A stretch of DNA of 30,071 nucleotides from Bacillus massilioanorexius (GTDB lineage Bacteria; Bacillota; Bacilli; Bacillales; DSM-1321), in NCBI RefSeq assembly GCF_902374955.1, contig NZ_CABKRX010000029.1:1-30071 (forward strand). Direction: 5' to 3'. The notes below the pieces were generated by a model. The model was given only the letters and a program-made list of their open reading frames with translations, made no database searches and had not been told where the DNA came from. Each line of letters starts with the position of its first letter. Within the stretch, counting starts at the first letter, position 1. Below are positions 15,732-23,923 of the stretch, piece after piece. The translations under genes were made by a program, and so were the position numbers.

Positions 15732-15852
15732 GATTTTGACCTTTCCAAAGAGAATAATATGCTTCAAATCGAGCAACCATTTGAGCTGAAACTAATTCAT
15801 GCTCAATGGAATTCTTGAACTTTTCTTTGAAATTTGACTGCGGTGTGTTCAT
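15712..15852 (-). CDS. tiny ORF (46 aa) in the recombinase operon
   Basis: 46 codons beginning MNTPQSNFKEKFKNS, amphipathic and charged. The start has GAGGT 8 nt upstream and overlaps the stop of the 30-aa ORF in ATGA. Its end overlaps the 100-aa ORF. Not recognised. The overlaps on both sides argue that it is translated. Confidence 0.5.
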   Translation of the reverse strand: MNTPQSNFKEKFKNSIEHELVSAQMVARFEAYYSLWKGQNHEENTR

Positions 15853-15941
15853 GTGAGTAAACCTCTATCTTTTAAGTGCTTGATAGTATTTTCCATACCA
15901 TTGTGAATAGGATAGTTAGGTTTCTTGATAACAACTTTCAC
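15849..15941 (-). CDS. tiny ORF (30 aa) opening the recombinase operon
   Basis: A GTG start with AAGGAAG at 7 nt, 30 codons (MKVVIKKPNYPIHNG...), ending in an ATGA overlap with the next ORF. An in-frame ATG 18 nt upstream could extend it to 36 aa. It might be a leader peptide or a mini-protein. Function unknown. Confidence 0.4.
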   Translation of the reverse strand: MKVVIKKPNYPIHNGMENTIKHLKDRGLLT

Positions 15942-15997
15942 AGTTACACTTCCTTTCATTATGATTCTCATCATCTACTATCTCGATGACAGAGGGT

Positions 15998-16025
15998 AAC
16001 ATAACCATTTGGAGATAATTTTCAA
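15998..16025 (-). promoter_or_regulatory. candidate promoter of the recombinase operon
   Basis: On the minus strand, TTGAAA (16025-16020) and TATGTT (16003-15998) are separated by 16 bp, about 57 bp before the first tiny ORF. Confidence 0.35.
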
Positions 16026-16990
16026 TGTATTGTTAATGGTAGGTGAGGAAAAACTTTCATATTATCTATTTGAGGCCACATCTAGTCTATTTGTAAGTAA
16101 GTGATGGATGGATTTCTAGAGGAGTCACAGTTGTAAGAGGTAGGAGGTTATCTGATTTAGAGACTAACTCCTTGAAGGGATAGTTTCTTAATATACACAT
16201 TAGATAATTATTTACGATAGACAAACTGTTTGTCGAAGGTTTCGTGTTTAAGAAATCTGCTTACGGATTAAAACGTATCAGAACATGCAACATCACTAAC
16301 TAAAGAATATTATGGGCGAACGAACTGTTTACATTTCTCTACCAAATATGGATACTTTAACTAAACTTCTACATTTTATGACTCCGGTATGCTGCGAGTT
16401 GTAGGCTATAGATTATAGAACACCTACCCTAGCCCCAAAAACAAAAAATTTTCAGTAGCTAGAGGATAGGTATTAGATTACTCCGTCCATGTGCTGAGTG
16501 CATAAATGAGTCATCCACTGCTTAACACGATATTTCTATCAAAGTTAGCACTTTGCCATTCTACCCAACAAAGTATCGCTAACAATCTACGAGGCCGTAA
16601 CCTCTAGAATCCCAACCCGACCAATTCCTGCAAGAAGTTGTCGTCACTTCTCTAAGACTCCCATACCGGACATAAGCAGTGGCAACATCCTTGGCTGATG
16701 TATGGTACGTTGATTTTATATGCATCGGCTCAACTCACCTGACCTCTTCTTTAGCGTGACTTAAGGGCATTCCCACGGTTATATTGTTTCTAGTTGCGGT
16801 TAATGTCGGTACTAGCAATGACAGCGTTTTGACAGAGGTAGCGGCTCTGACCTTTGAGGATTTCTAGTTTGTATTTGTAATAAAACCATTTGATCGTGGA
16901 ATGACAAGCTTTAACTTGAATAATTTTTTGTACGCATTTATGTGTGATAGTAGGGGCAGATTGACGGATAATTGTATGAGATAACATCAT
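16026..16990. other. about 1 kb without an intact gene, rich in hairpins
   Basis: No convincing ORF on either strand. Several inverted repeats cluster here: 16544-16555 with 16569-16583, 16588-16608 with a bulge, and 16633-16651. Base composition looks less AT-skewed than ordinary intergenic DNA nearby. It could be a decayed insertion sequence, a structured RNA or a recombination site for the serine recombinases. I could not match it to a group II intron, T-box or known riboswitch. Confidence 0.5.
16790..16990 (-). pseudogene. possible remnant of an IS transposase N-terminus
   Basis: A 66-codon frame whose segment KGQSRYLCQN, after a possible Cys-His pair (ACHSTIKWFYYKYK), resembles the zinc-ribbon head of IS1595/IS1-type transposases, where a (K)GxQRYxCxxC pattern is typical. 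The second half of the ribbon is missing and no catalytic domain follows. The resemblance is short, so this is weak. Confidence 0.25.
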
Positions 16991-16998
16991 TTGGATTA

Positions 16999-17007
16999 TG
17001 GTAGAAT
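16999..17007 (+). promoter_or_regulatory. extended -10 promoter for hsdMSR
   Basis: TGGTAGAAT is an extended -10 element. The predicted start lies about 55 nt before hsdM. No good -35 is seen. Confidence 0.5.
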
Positions 17008-17069
17008 GAGAAAAGATGGTATTAGGTCTTATTACATAAAAATAAGGAAATATGAAGGCGGGTATAATG

Positions 17070-18563
17070 ATGAGTCAATTAACATTACAAGAATTAGAAT
17101 CGCATTTATGGAAGTCAGCTGACATCCTGCGAGGCTCTGTCGATTCAAGCGATTATAAGAACTATATATTTGGATTGTTATTTTTAAAGCGTCTGAGTGA
17201 CGTATTTGAAGAACACAAATTAGAGCTTTTACAAGAGCATGGCGAAGAGATTGGACAACTACTAGCGGATGATCCAGATCAATACCAGTTCTATGTACCG
17301 GAAGCGGCTCGTTGGGAGGAAATTCGTAAGCATGCGTCTGACATCGGCTCAGCAATTAATGTAGCGTTTGAAGCATTAGAAAATGAAAATGTCACACTTG
17401 AAGGTGTGTTGACACCGATTGACTTTAATCGTAAAGAAGTATTGACGGATAGTGTCTTACAACGTCTGTTGCAACATTTCTCATTATTGGATTTACGTAA
17501 TGTTAACCTTTCAGAGCCTGATATGTTGGGACGTGCGTATGAGTATCTGATCAAAATGTTTGCCGATGATGCTGGGAAAAAAGGTGGAGAATTCTATACG
17601 CCATCGAAAGTGGTTGAATTGATTGTCAAACTGATTAAGCCACAAGAAGGTATGCGTGTATACGACCCTACGTGTGGATCAGGCGGTATGTTAATTCAAT
17701 CGGTGGACTATGTGAAAGAACATAATGGCAATCCACAATCGCTATCATTATTCGGTCAGGAGAAGAACTTGGGTACATGGGCAATTGCAAAAATGAACCT
17801 ACTATTACACAATCTACCCGATCACCGTATTGAAAAAGGCGACACGATTCGTGAACCAAAGTTAGTTGAAGATGGGGAAATCATGCTGTTTGACCGAGTG
17901 ATTGCCAATCCTCCGTTTTCATTGAAAGAATGGGGACGTGAAGAAGCAGAGCATGATTCATATGGGCGTTTCCAATATGGCATTCCACCGAAAAATGCTG
18001 GAGACTATGCGTTTATTCAACATATGATTGCATCGTTAAAAGCGGATGGAATGGCTGGCGTGGTTATGCCGCATGGTGTCCTGTTCCGTGGTGGCGCTGA
18101 AGGGAAAATTCGAAAGGGCTTGTTGGAATCGGATCTATTAGAAGCTGTTGTTGGCTTACCTTCTAACCTTTTCTACGGTACGGGTATTCCTGCTTGCGTG
18201 TTGATTTTCAATCGAAATAAAGCGGAACAGAGAAAAGGAAAAGTATTCTTCATTGCGGCAGAAGATGAATATCAAGAAGGCAAGAACCAAAACACACTTC
18301 GTGATGAAGACCTTGCAAAGATTGTCGCTACATTTGATGCATATGAAGATGTAGATAAATATGCTCGTGTCGTTACATTAGAAGAAATTAAAAACAATGA
18401 CTATAACTTGAACATTACACGTTATATTGATAAATCAGAAGAAGAAGAGCAAGTGGATTTAGAATCGGTAATTAAAGAGATTACGGATTTAGAAAGTAGC
18501 CGTTCTGAGATTAAAGAGAAGTTGAACGGATACCTGCGTGAATTAGGGTTAGGTGAGATGTGA
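17070..18563 (+). CDS. hsdM: type I restriction-modification N6-adenine methyltransferase subunit HsdM
   Basis: 497 aa. An N-terminal helical HsdM domain (LESHLWKSADILRG) is followed by an S-adenosylmethionine-dependent methyltransferase domain. Motif I is YDPTCGSGG at about residue 200 and the catalytic NPPF at about 280. It methylates adenine at the site specified by HsdS and forms the M2S modification core. ATGs at 17067 and 17070 both have GAAGG at usable distance; the ATG at 17052 has its purine stretch only 3 nt away. The operon order hsdM-hsdS-hsdR has coding overlaps or short gaps. Confidence 0.95.
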   Translation: MSQLTLQELESHLWKSADILRGSVDSSDYKNYIFGLLFLKRLSDVFEEHKLELLQEHGEEIGQLLADDPDQYQFYVPEAARWEEIRKHASDIGSAINVAFEALENENVTLEGVLTPIDFNRKEVLTDSVLQRLLQHFSLLDLRNVNLSEPDMLGRAYEYLIKMFADDAGKKGGEFYTPSKVVELIVKLIKPQEGMRVYDPTCGSGGMLIQSVDYVKEHNGNPQSLSLFGQEKNLGTWAIAKMNLLLHNLPDHRIEKGDTIREPKLVEDGEIMLFDRVIANPPFSLKEWGREEAEHDSYGRFQYGIPPKNAGDYAFIQHMIASLKADGMAGVVMPHGVLFRGGAEGKIRKGLLESDLLEAVVGLPSNLFYGTGIPACVLIFNRNKAEQRKGKVFFIAAEDEYQEGKNQNTLRDEDLAKIVATFDAYEDVDKYARVVTLEEIKNNDYNLNITRYIDKSEEEEQVDLESVIKEITDLESSRSEIKEKLNGYLRELGLGEM

Positions 18564-19900
18564 TGGTAGAGAGTAATCAAGTTGTACGTGATGGATATAA
18601 GATGACGGAGCTTGGGGAGATACCGGTTGAGTGGGAATTGGTAGAATTAGCTAAGCTAGCTAAGGAGGAAGATAGGTACTCATTCTGTGGTGGGCCATTT
18701 GGATCGGATTTAACAAGTACCGAGTATACGGATAGTGGAGTGCAAATTATTCAATTGCAGAATATTGGTGATGGTAGCTTTAATAGCAATTATAAGATAT
18801 ACACAAGTGAAGAAAAGGCAGATAGCTTAAAAAAATGTAATATATTCCCTGGAGAAATAGTTATTGCGAAAATGGCAGAGCCTGTTGCAAGAGCATGTAT
18901 AATTCCAGATTATAGCCCTAGATTTTTGATGGCTTCGGATGCAATAAGGCTGTCACCTGACATAGAGAAAGTAAATACTGTATTTTTAATGTATGCTATT
19001 AACTCAAATTATTTTAGAAAAATGGCCGAATTAAACAGTACTGGTACGACTAGATTACGTATAGGTTTGACAACTCTTGCTAAACTTAACGTGATATATC
19101 CTACACTTCTTGAACAACAAAAAATCGCCGAAATCCTTTCAACAGTCGATGAGCAAATCGAGAATACCAAACAGCTGATTGAAAAAACGAAAGAGTTGAA
19201 GAAAGGCTTAATGCAGCAATTGCTGACAAAAGGCATTGGACATACAGAGTTTAAGCAGACGGAACTTGGGGAGATACCGGTTGAATGGGAAATACAAAGT
19301 TTAGTGAATTTGATGGAAGCCGGAAGTACGGGAGTAAAAAGAGGTCCTTTTGGAGGAGCTCTAAAAAAGGAATACTTTGTAGAAGAAGGTTTTGCTGTTT
19401 ATGAACAACAACATGTTATATATAATCAATTCAATAATATTCGATACTTTATTTCTCGAGAGAAATTTGAAGAATTAAATGGATTTGAAATATTAAGTGG
19501 AGATATATTAATCAGTTGTTCGGGTACAGTTGGAAGAGTAACTATTGTGCCTGATAATATTCAAAGAGGTGTTATGAATCAAGCACTATTACGATTTAGA
19601 CCAAAAATAGAAACAGTCGATAGTGTTTTTTTATACTACTTACTTACGTCTGATTTTATGCAAGCTAAGATGTTAGATATGACTCATGGTTCGACAATCA
19701 AAAATATGGTTGCGGTGTCTGAAATTAAAGAAATCAAAATTGGATTACCATCTAAACAAGAACAACAAAAAATAGCTTCCATTCTATCATCCGTAAACGA
19801 ACAAATTGAAAGCTACGAACAGGAAAAAGAGAAGTATCTGGAATTGAAAAAAGGCTTAATGCAACAGCTTCTTACTGGGAAGATTCGAGTGACGGTGTAA
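18563..19900 (+). CDS. hsdS: type I restriction-modification specificity subunit HsdS
   Basis: 445 aa with two target-recognition domains, each begun by a TELGEIPVEWE segment (about residues 14 and 232) and closed by a conserved helix (EQQKIAEILSTVDEQIE and EQQKIASILSSVNEQIE, then LKKGLMQQLL). The two half-repeats recognise the two halves of a bipartite target. The ATG at 18563 overlaps the hsdM stop by one base and has AGGTGA upstream; a GTG at 18560 is the alternative. The two domains differ in sequence, so the target is probably asymmetric. It cannot be predicted from here. Confidence 0.95.
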   Translation: MVESNQVVRDGYKMTELGEIPVEWELVELAKLAKEEDRYSFCGGPFGSDLTSTEYTDSGVQIIQLQNIGDGSFNSNYKIYTSEEKADSLKKCNIFPGEIVIAKMAEPVARACIIPDYSPRFLMASDAIRLSPDIEKVNTVFLMYAINSNYFRKMAELNSTGTTRLRIGLTTLAKLNVIYPTLLEQQKIAEILSTVDEQIENTKQLIEKTKELKKGLMQQLLTKGIGHTEFKQTELGEIPVEWEIQSLVNLMEAGSTGVKRGPFGGALKKEYFVEEGFAVYEQQHVIYNQFNNIRYFISREKFEELNGFEILSGDILISCSGTVGRVTIVPDNIQRGVMNQALLRFRPKIETVDSVFLYYLLTSDFMQAKMLDMTHGSTIKNMVAVSEIKEIKIGLPSKQEQQKIASILSSVNEQIESYEQEKEKYLELKKGLMQQLLTGKIRVTV

Positions 19901-19932
19901 GCCGTCTCTCTCATACATAGGAGGTGAATAGG

Positions 19933-22860
19933 TTGAGTGGATTGGAATATACAGAAGTGGAATTACCACTAATCGAACAGCTGAAGAGTTATGGGTATAC
20001 GCATAAGACTGGCTCAGAACTAGAGCATGAACGTTCTTCTAAATCGAGCATTGTGTTGGAAGAGCGTCTTGCTAATGCCATCCAGAAGCTGAATCCTTGG
20101 ATTGACAAGCACAATGTAGAGAAGGTTGTAAAGCAATTTATGATGTTGCAAGCGGAAGATGTTTGGCATGCGAATAAGACCATTTTTGATTGGCTGTTTG
20201 GCGAAGGGATATCCGTCCTGCAAGATGTAGGAGCTGGGAAGAAAAATCAAACCGTGCAGCTATTCGACTTTGAACATGTGGAAAATAATGATTTTCTCGT
20301 TGTGAATCAGTTGAGTATCGAAAATGCGGCTGGAACGATTCGCCCGGATATTATCTTATATATTAATGGATTCCCATTAGTTCTCATCGAATGCAAGAGT
20401 CCGAAAGTACAAGTGGATAAGCAGTTGCCGGAGGGCGTTAAACAGTTCGAACGCTATATGGATACGAATGAAAAGTTGTTTTGGTATAACCAAATGCTCA
20501 TTGTGACAAGCCGAGATCGTGCGCGGATAGGAACTATTTTAGCGAAAGCGCAGCATTATGGATTATGGAAAGACCCTTATCCGTATACATTTGATGAAAT
20601 CGGAAGTAATCGAGCTCAAGATGTACTAGTTTCTGGAACGTTACGTAAAGAAGTTATTCTTGATTTAATGCGGAACTTCATCGTATTCGATGGAAAAGTG
20701 AAGAAACTGGCTCGCTATCAACAATATCGGGCAGTGAACAAAGCTATTGAACGAATCATGAGAGAGAAGAAGCCGGCTTTACGTGGTGGTGTTGTATGGC
20801 ATACACAAGGGTCGGGGAAATCATTGACGATGGTCTATTTGGCGATGAAGCTACGTAGACAAGTAGAGTTGGAGAATCCGATGCTTGTCATTGTTACGGA
20901 CCGACAAGACTTGGATGACCAAATTACGAAAACGTTCCAGCAATCAGGTTTTCCTAATCCAACGCAAGCAGCATCAGTGGCTGATTTAAAGCAACAATTA
21001 GCAAAAGGGCCAGGAGCAACGGTCATGACATTGATTCAAAAATTCCAAGGAAATGAAGAGAAGAACTTTCCGATTATTTCTGAAGCAGAGAATATTATTG
21101 TCATGACAGATGAATCGCATCGCTCCCAATATAAAGGATTAGCTATGAATATGCGTAAAGCGTTGCCTAACGCTACGTTTATTGGATTTACTGGTACGCC
21201 GATTGATAAGAAAAGTCGTTCTACTACGGGGAAATTCGGTTCGTATATCGATAAATATACCATTGAACAGGCGGTTGAAGATGGAGCGACGGTTCCAATC
21301 TACTATGAATCTCGTTTACCGAATCTTCATGTGAAAGGTGAAACGTTGGATGAACTGTTTGCTCGTTCATTTCATGAGTATGATGATGAAGCAAAAGAAA
21401 AAATCAAACAGAAATATGTAAATGATCAATTGCTTTTGACTGCTCCTGAACGAATGAGGGAGATTGCTTTGGACATTATCCATCATTTCGAAAGCAAAAT
21501 TTTAATCAATGGCTATAAAGCACAAGTCGTGGCAGTTTCTCGTTATGCAGCCGTTCAATATAAGAAACTGATTGATGAATATGCTATGAATAAGTTTGAA
21601 ACAGCTGTCATCTTTTCAGCAGGACAAAATGATAGCGAAGAATTACGAGAGTATCATGTTTCGAAAGAGGAAGAGAAAAAACTGATTGAGCGATTCAAGA
21701 AGCCGTTCTCCGAAGATAAACTATCCATGTTGATTGTATGTGATAAGTTGCTGACAGGATTCGATGCGCCGATTGAACAGGTCATATACTTGGATAAGCC
21801 ATTGAAAGAGCATAATCTGTTGCAAGCCATCGCTCGAACGAACCGGAAGTATGATGCCAATAAATCATATGGATTGATTGTTGACTATTTTGGTGTATCT
21901 CGCTTCTTGGATCAAGCGCTTGAAATCTTTAGTTCGAATGATGTACAAGGTGCGTTGCATTCTATTGATTCTGAATTGCCGAGATTAGAACAACGTCATC
22001 GTTCGGCAATGAGATTCTTTGATGGGTTGAAAAAGAATCAACTAGAAGAGAGTGTTTTGCGCTTAGTAAATGAAGACGTGCGAGCTGATTTTGATATCGC
22101 CTATAAACGATTTGCTGAAAGCATGGATAAGGTATTACCAAGTCCAAAAGCAGAAAGATATGTGGATGATTTAAAACGTGCAGGTGTTATTCGTCAATTA
22201 GCTAAATCACGATTCTCGATTGAGGATGGCATGGATATCTCCGATTGTGGTGAAAAAGTGCGTAAACTGGTTCATGATTATCTATATTCTGAAGGAATCG
22301 ATGCGCGTGATCCGGTATCTATTTTAGATGCATCGTTTAAAGAAGAACTGGATAAGAATGTCCATCCTGAAACAAAAGCAGCACAGATGGAACATGCAAT
22401 CAAGAAAGAGATATCCGTTCGTATTGAAGAAGATAAAGTATTCTATACGTCATTAAAAGATAAAGTCGAAGAACTGATTGAGCGGTATAAGGAGCGCCAG
22501 CTAACAATCTTTGAATTATTAGAACACTATGATGCCATTCGAGAAGAGTTGTTAGATAAAGCGAGTGGTCAAACAAAGAGCGGATTAACCTATTTACAAG
22601 AGCCATATTACAATAAGCTACAGGAAGTTTGCGAAGATAAAGAAGACTACAAACTAAAAGAAGTAGCGGTAGAAGTACAACATTTTATTGAAGAACAAGT
22701 GACACCGATTAGTGATTGGACATCGAAAACAGACTTTAAACGTAAATTAACTGCTGATTTGAAATTAATGCTGTTAAAAAAGAAAATCCAGCCAAAGGAT
22801 GCATTTTTATTAACAGGTTATTTCACAGCATTAGCAGAAACGCAATATGGGAAGAAATAA
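19933..22860 (+). CDS. hsdR: type I restriction endonuclease/translocase subunit HsdR
   Basis: 975 aa. The N-terminal PD-(D/E)xK nuclease is visible as RPDIILYING then LIECKSP (D139, E153, K155). The SF2 translocase motor follows: Walker A TQGSGKS near 290, DESH box near 393, FTGTP, and QAIARTNR. A helical C-terminal region presumably docks on HsdM. With HsdM and HsdS it forms the R2M2S complex, which translocates and cuts unmethylated foreign DNA. The start is TTG at 19933, with AGGAGG 8 nt upstream; a GTG at 19924 overlaps that site. All catalytic motifs look intact. Confidence 0.95.
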   Translation: MSGLEYTEVELPLIEQLKSYGYTHKTGSELEHERSSKSSIVLEERLANAIQKLNPWIDKHNVEKVVKQFMMLQAEDVWHANKTIFDWLFGEGISVLQDVGAGKKNQTVQLFDFEHVENNDFLVVNQLSIENAAGTIRPDIILYINGFPLVLIECKSPKVQVDKQLPEGVKQFERYMDTNEKLFWYNQMLIVTSRDRARIGTILAKAQHYGLWKDPYPYTFDEIGSNRAQDVLVSGTLRKEVILDLMRNFIVFDGKVKKLARYQQYRAVNKAIERIMREKKPALRGGVVWHTQGSGKSLTMVYLAMKLRRQVELENPMLVIVTDRQDLDDQITKTFQQSGFPNPTQAASVADLKQQLAKGPGATVMTLIQKFQGNEEKNFPIISEAENIIVMTDESHRSQYKGLAMNMRKALPNATFIGFTGTPIDKKSRSTTGKFGSYIDKYTIEQAVEDGATVPIYYESRLPNLHVKGETLDELFARSFHEYDDEAKEKIKQKYVNDQLLLTAPERMREIALDIIHHFESKILINGYKAQVVAVSRYAAVQYKKLIDEYAMNKFETAVIFSAGQNDSEELREYHVSKEEEKKLIERFKKPFSEDKLSMLIVCDKLLTGFDAPIEQVIYLDKPLKEHNLLQAIARTNRKYDANKSYGLIVDYFGVSRFLDQALEIFSSNDVQGALHSIDSELPRLEQRHRSAMRFFDGLKKNQLEESVLRLVNEDVRADFDIAYKRFAESMDKVLPSPKAERYVDDLKRAGVIRQLAKSRFSIEDGMDISDCGEKVRKLVHDYLYSEGIDARDPVSILDASFKEELDKNVHPETKAAQMEHAIKKEISVRIEEDKVFYTSLKDKVEELIERYKERQLTIFELLEHYDAIREELLDKASGQTKSGLTYLQEPYYNKLQEVCEDKEDYKLKEVAVEVQHFIEEQVTPISDWTSKTDFKRKLTADLKLMLLKKKIQPKDAFLLTGYFTALAETQYGKK

Positions 22861-22895
22861 GAAAATGACCGGCATGGATGTGCTGGTCATTTTCT
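22861..22895. terminator. bidirectional terminator between hsdR and the peptidase gene
   Basis: GAAAATGACCGGCA and TGCTGGTCATTTTC form a 14-bp stem with one G-U and a 6-nt loop. A and T runs on the two sides let it serve both converging transcripts. Confidence 0.85.
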
Positions 22896-23620
22896 TATAT
22901 ATATAATGTTCTTCCATTTACTCTTAACCATTCTTTTTTTGCTTCATAATCAGGCAACAACATACGCAGTGTTTCCCAGTATTCCTTTGAGTGATTCATG
23001 TATTTTAAGTGCGCTAGTTCATGGGCCAATACATAATCGACAACAGATGCAGGAGCCAGGAATATGCGCCAGTTCAGCAGAATGTTGCCGGTTGGTGTAC
23101 AACTGCCCCAACGTTGCTCTTGCTCTTTGACCTTGATAGCATTTGGGTGATGAGGGAATTTAATTGTAAATCTCTTCATTCGTTCTTGGGCAAACTGATG
23201 GCCCTTTTGTGTAACCCATTCAGCGTATAGAGGGTGTAATATTTCTCTAAAGTTGGATTCTGAAATATCTTCATGGAGCTCTGCGACAAATTGTCCTCTA
23301 TGGAAACGAAAAGTTGAAGCTAGAGATTCATTTATTTTTATCACTTTAAGTCGGTACTGCCTACCGAGATAAGGCAACTTTTCCCCTGATACAAACTTTC
23401 GTTTTAAGCTATTTTGATTCATCTCTTTATAACTATTCAGCTGTTGTCTAATCCAAGCACCTTTTTGATGCACTATATCTTTAATAACATCATGTTCAGC
23501 AGAAGTAGGAGCAACAACCTTAACGCCATGCTGATTTACAGAAATAGAGATGCTTTTGCGACGATTGCTTCTGGATAGTTCATATCGTATTGTTTGTGAA
23601 CCGAATTGTATGTAATGCAT
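22895..23620 (-). CDS. YgjP-type (M48-like) zinc metallopeptidase
   Basis: 241 aa, without a signal peptide. It has the zinc site HELAHLKYMNHS, where the two His and the later NHS/Glu stretch are the metal ligands of the YgjP/WLM (DUF45) family. The preceding QRWGSCTPTGNILLNWR block is also diagnostic of the family. An AGGAGG site precedes the ATG. Such genes are often found next to hsdR in type I restriction loci; whether they act on the restriction enzyme is not known. It has its own promoter and converges on hsdR. Confidence 0.9.
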   Translation of the reverse strand: MHYIQFGSQTIRYELSRSNRRKSISISVNQHGVKVVAPTSAEHDVIKDIVHQKGAWIRQQLNSYKEMNQNSLKRKFVSGEKLPYLGRQYRLKVIKINESLASTFRFHRGQFVAELHEDISESNFREILHPLYAEWVTQKGHQFAQERMKRFTIKFPHHPNAIKVKEQEQRWGSCTPTGNILLNWRIFLAPASVVDYVLAHELAHLKYMNHSKEYWETLRMLLPDYEAKKEWLRVNGRTLYI

Positions 23621-23640
23621 TTTGTTTTCCTCCTATCATT

Positions 23641-23649
23641 ATTATACCA
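23641..23649 (-). promoter_or_regulatory. extended -10 promoter of the metallopeptidase gene
   Basis: TGGTATAAT on the minus strand, predicting a very short leader that begins just before the AGGAGG site. Confidence 0.6.
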
Positions 23650-23777
23650 ATTAGTTTTTGAATAGATATATTATGTTTGTTTTGGAAGAGATGGGGAATC
23701 TGTGAATATGTATCAACTTAGAACAGAATAAGGAAGGAGATGTGATAATTATTAATAGTTTAATATTTTGGTTAAAT

Positions 23778-23796
23778 TTTCTATAAATTATAGAAA
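23778..23796. promoter_or_regulatory. 19-bp palindrome upstream of the subtilase gene
   Basis: TTTCTATAA-A-TTATAGAAA is a perfect palindrome with 9-bp arms, 60 bp before the promoter -10. Candidate operator; no cognate regulator gene is identified in the island. Confidence 0.4.
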
Positions 23797-23854
23797 TGTT
23801 GTATGTTTTGATGTAATATTTAAACTATTAAAACAAAAAACCATGATAACAGTT

Positions 23855-23863
23855 TGGTATAAT
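23855..23863 (+). promoter_or_regulatory. extended -10 promoter of the subtilase operon
   Basis: TGGTATAAT, the same extended -10 as the metallopeptidase promoter, about 60 bp before the subtilase start. Confidence 0.6.
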
Positions 23864-23923
23864 TAAGAGATTGCATAAATTAACACACAACGTTTTATAC
23901 CTATATGAAGTAGGGGGACAAGG

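Noticed and set aside
16026..16990. Group II intron, T-box leader or known riboswitch
   Set aside because: I found no domain V-like hairpin, no T-box motif and no known riboswitch core. Only generic hairpins are visible.
12378..19900. A staphylococcal-type SCC element
   Set aside because: Paired serine recombinases next to a type I restriction system recall SCC, but the insertion site is groEL and not rlmH, and a tyrosine integrase defines the island ends. Only an analogy is kept.
23737..23805. Short GTG-initiated peptide after AAGGAG
   Set aside because: The spacing from ribosome site to start is only about 2 nt, and the 14-codon frame runs over the palindrome.
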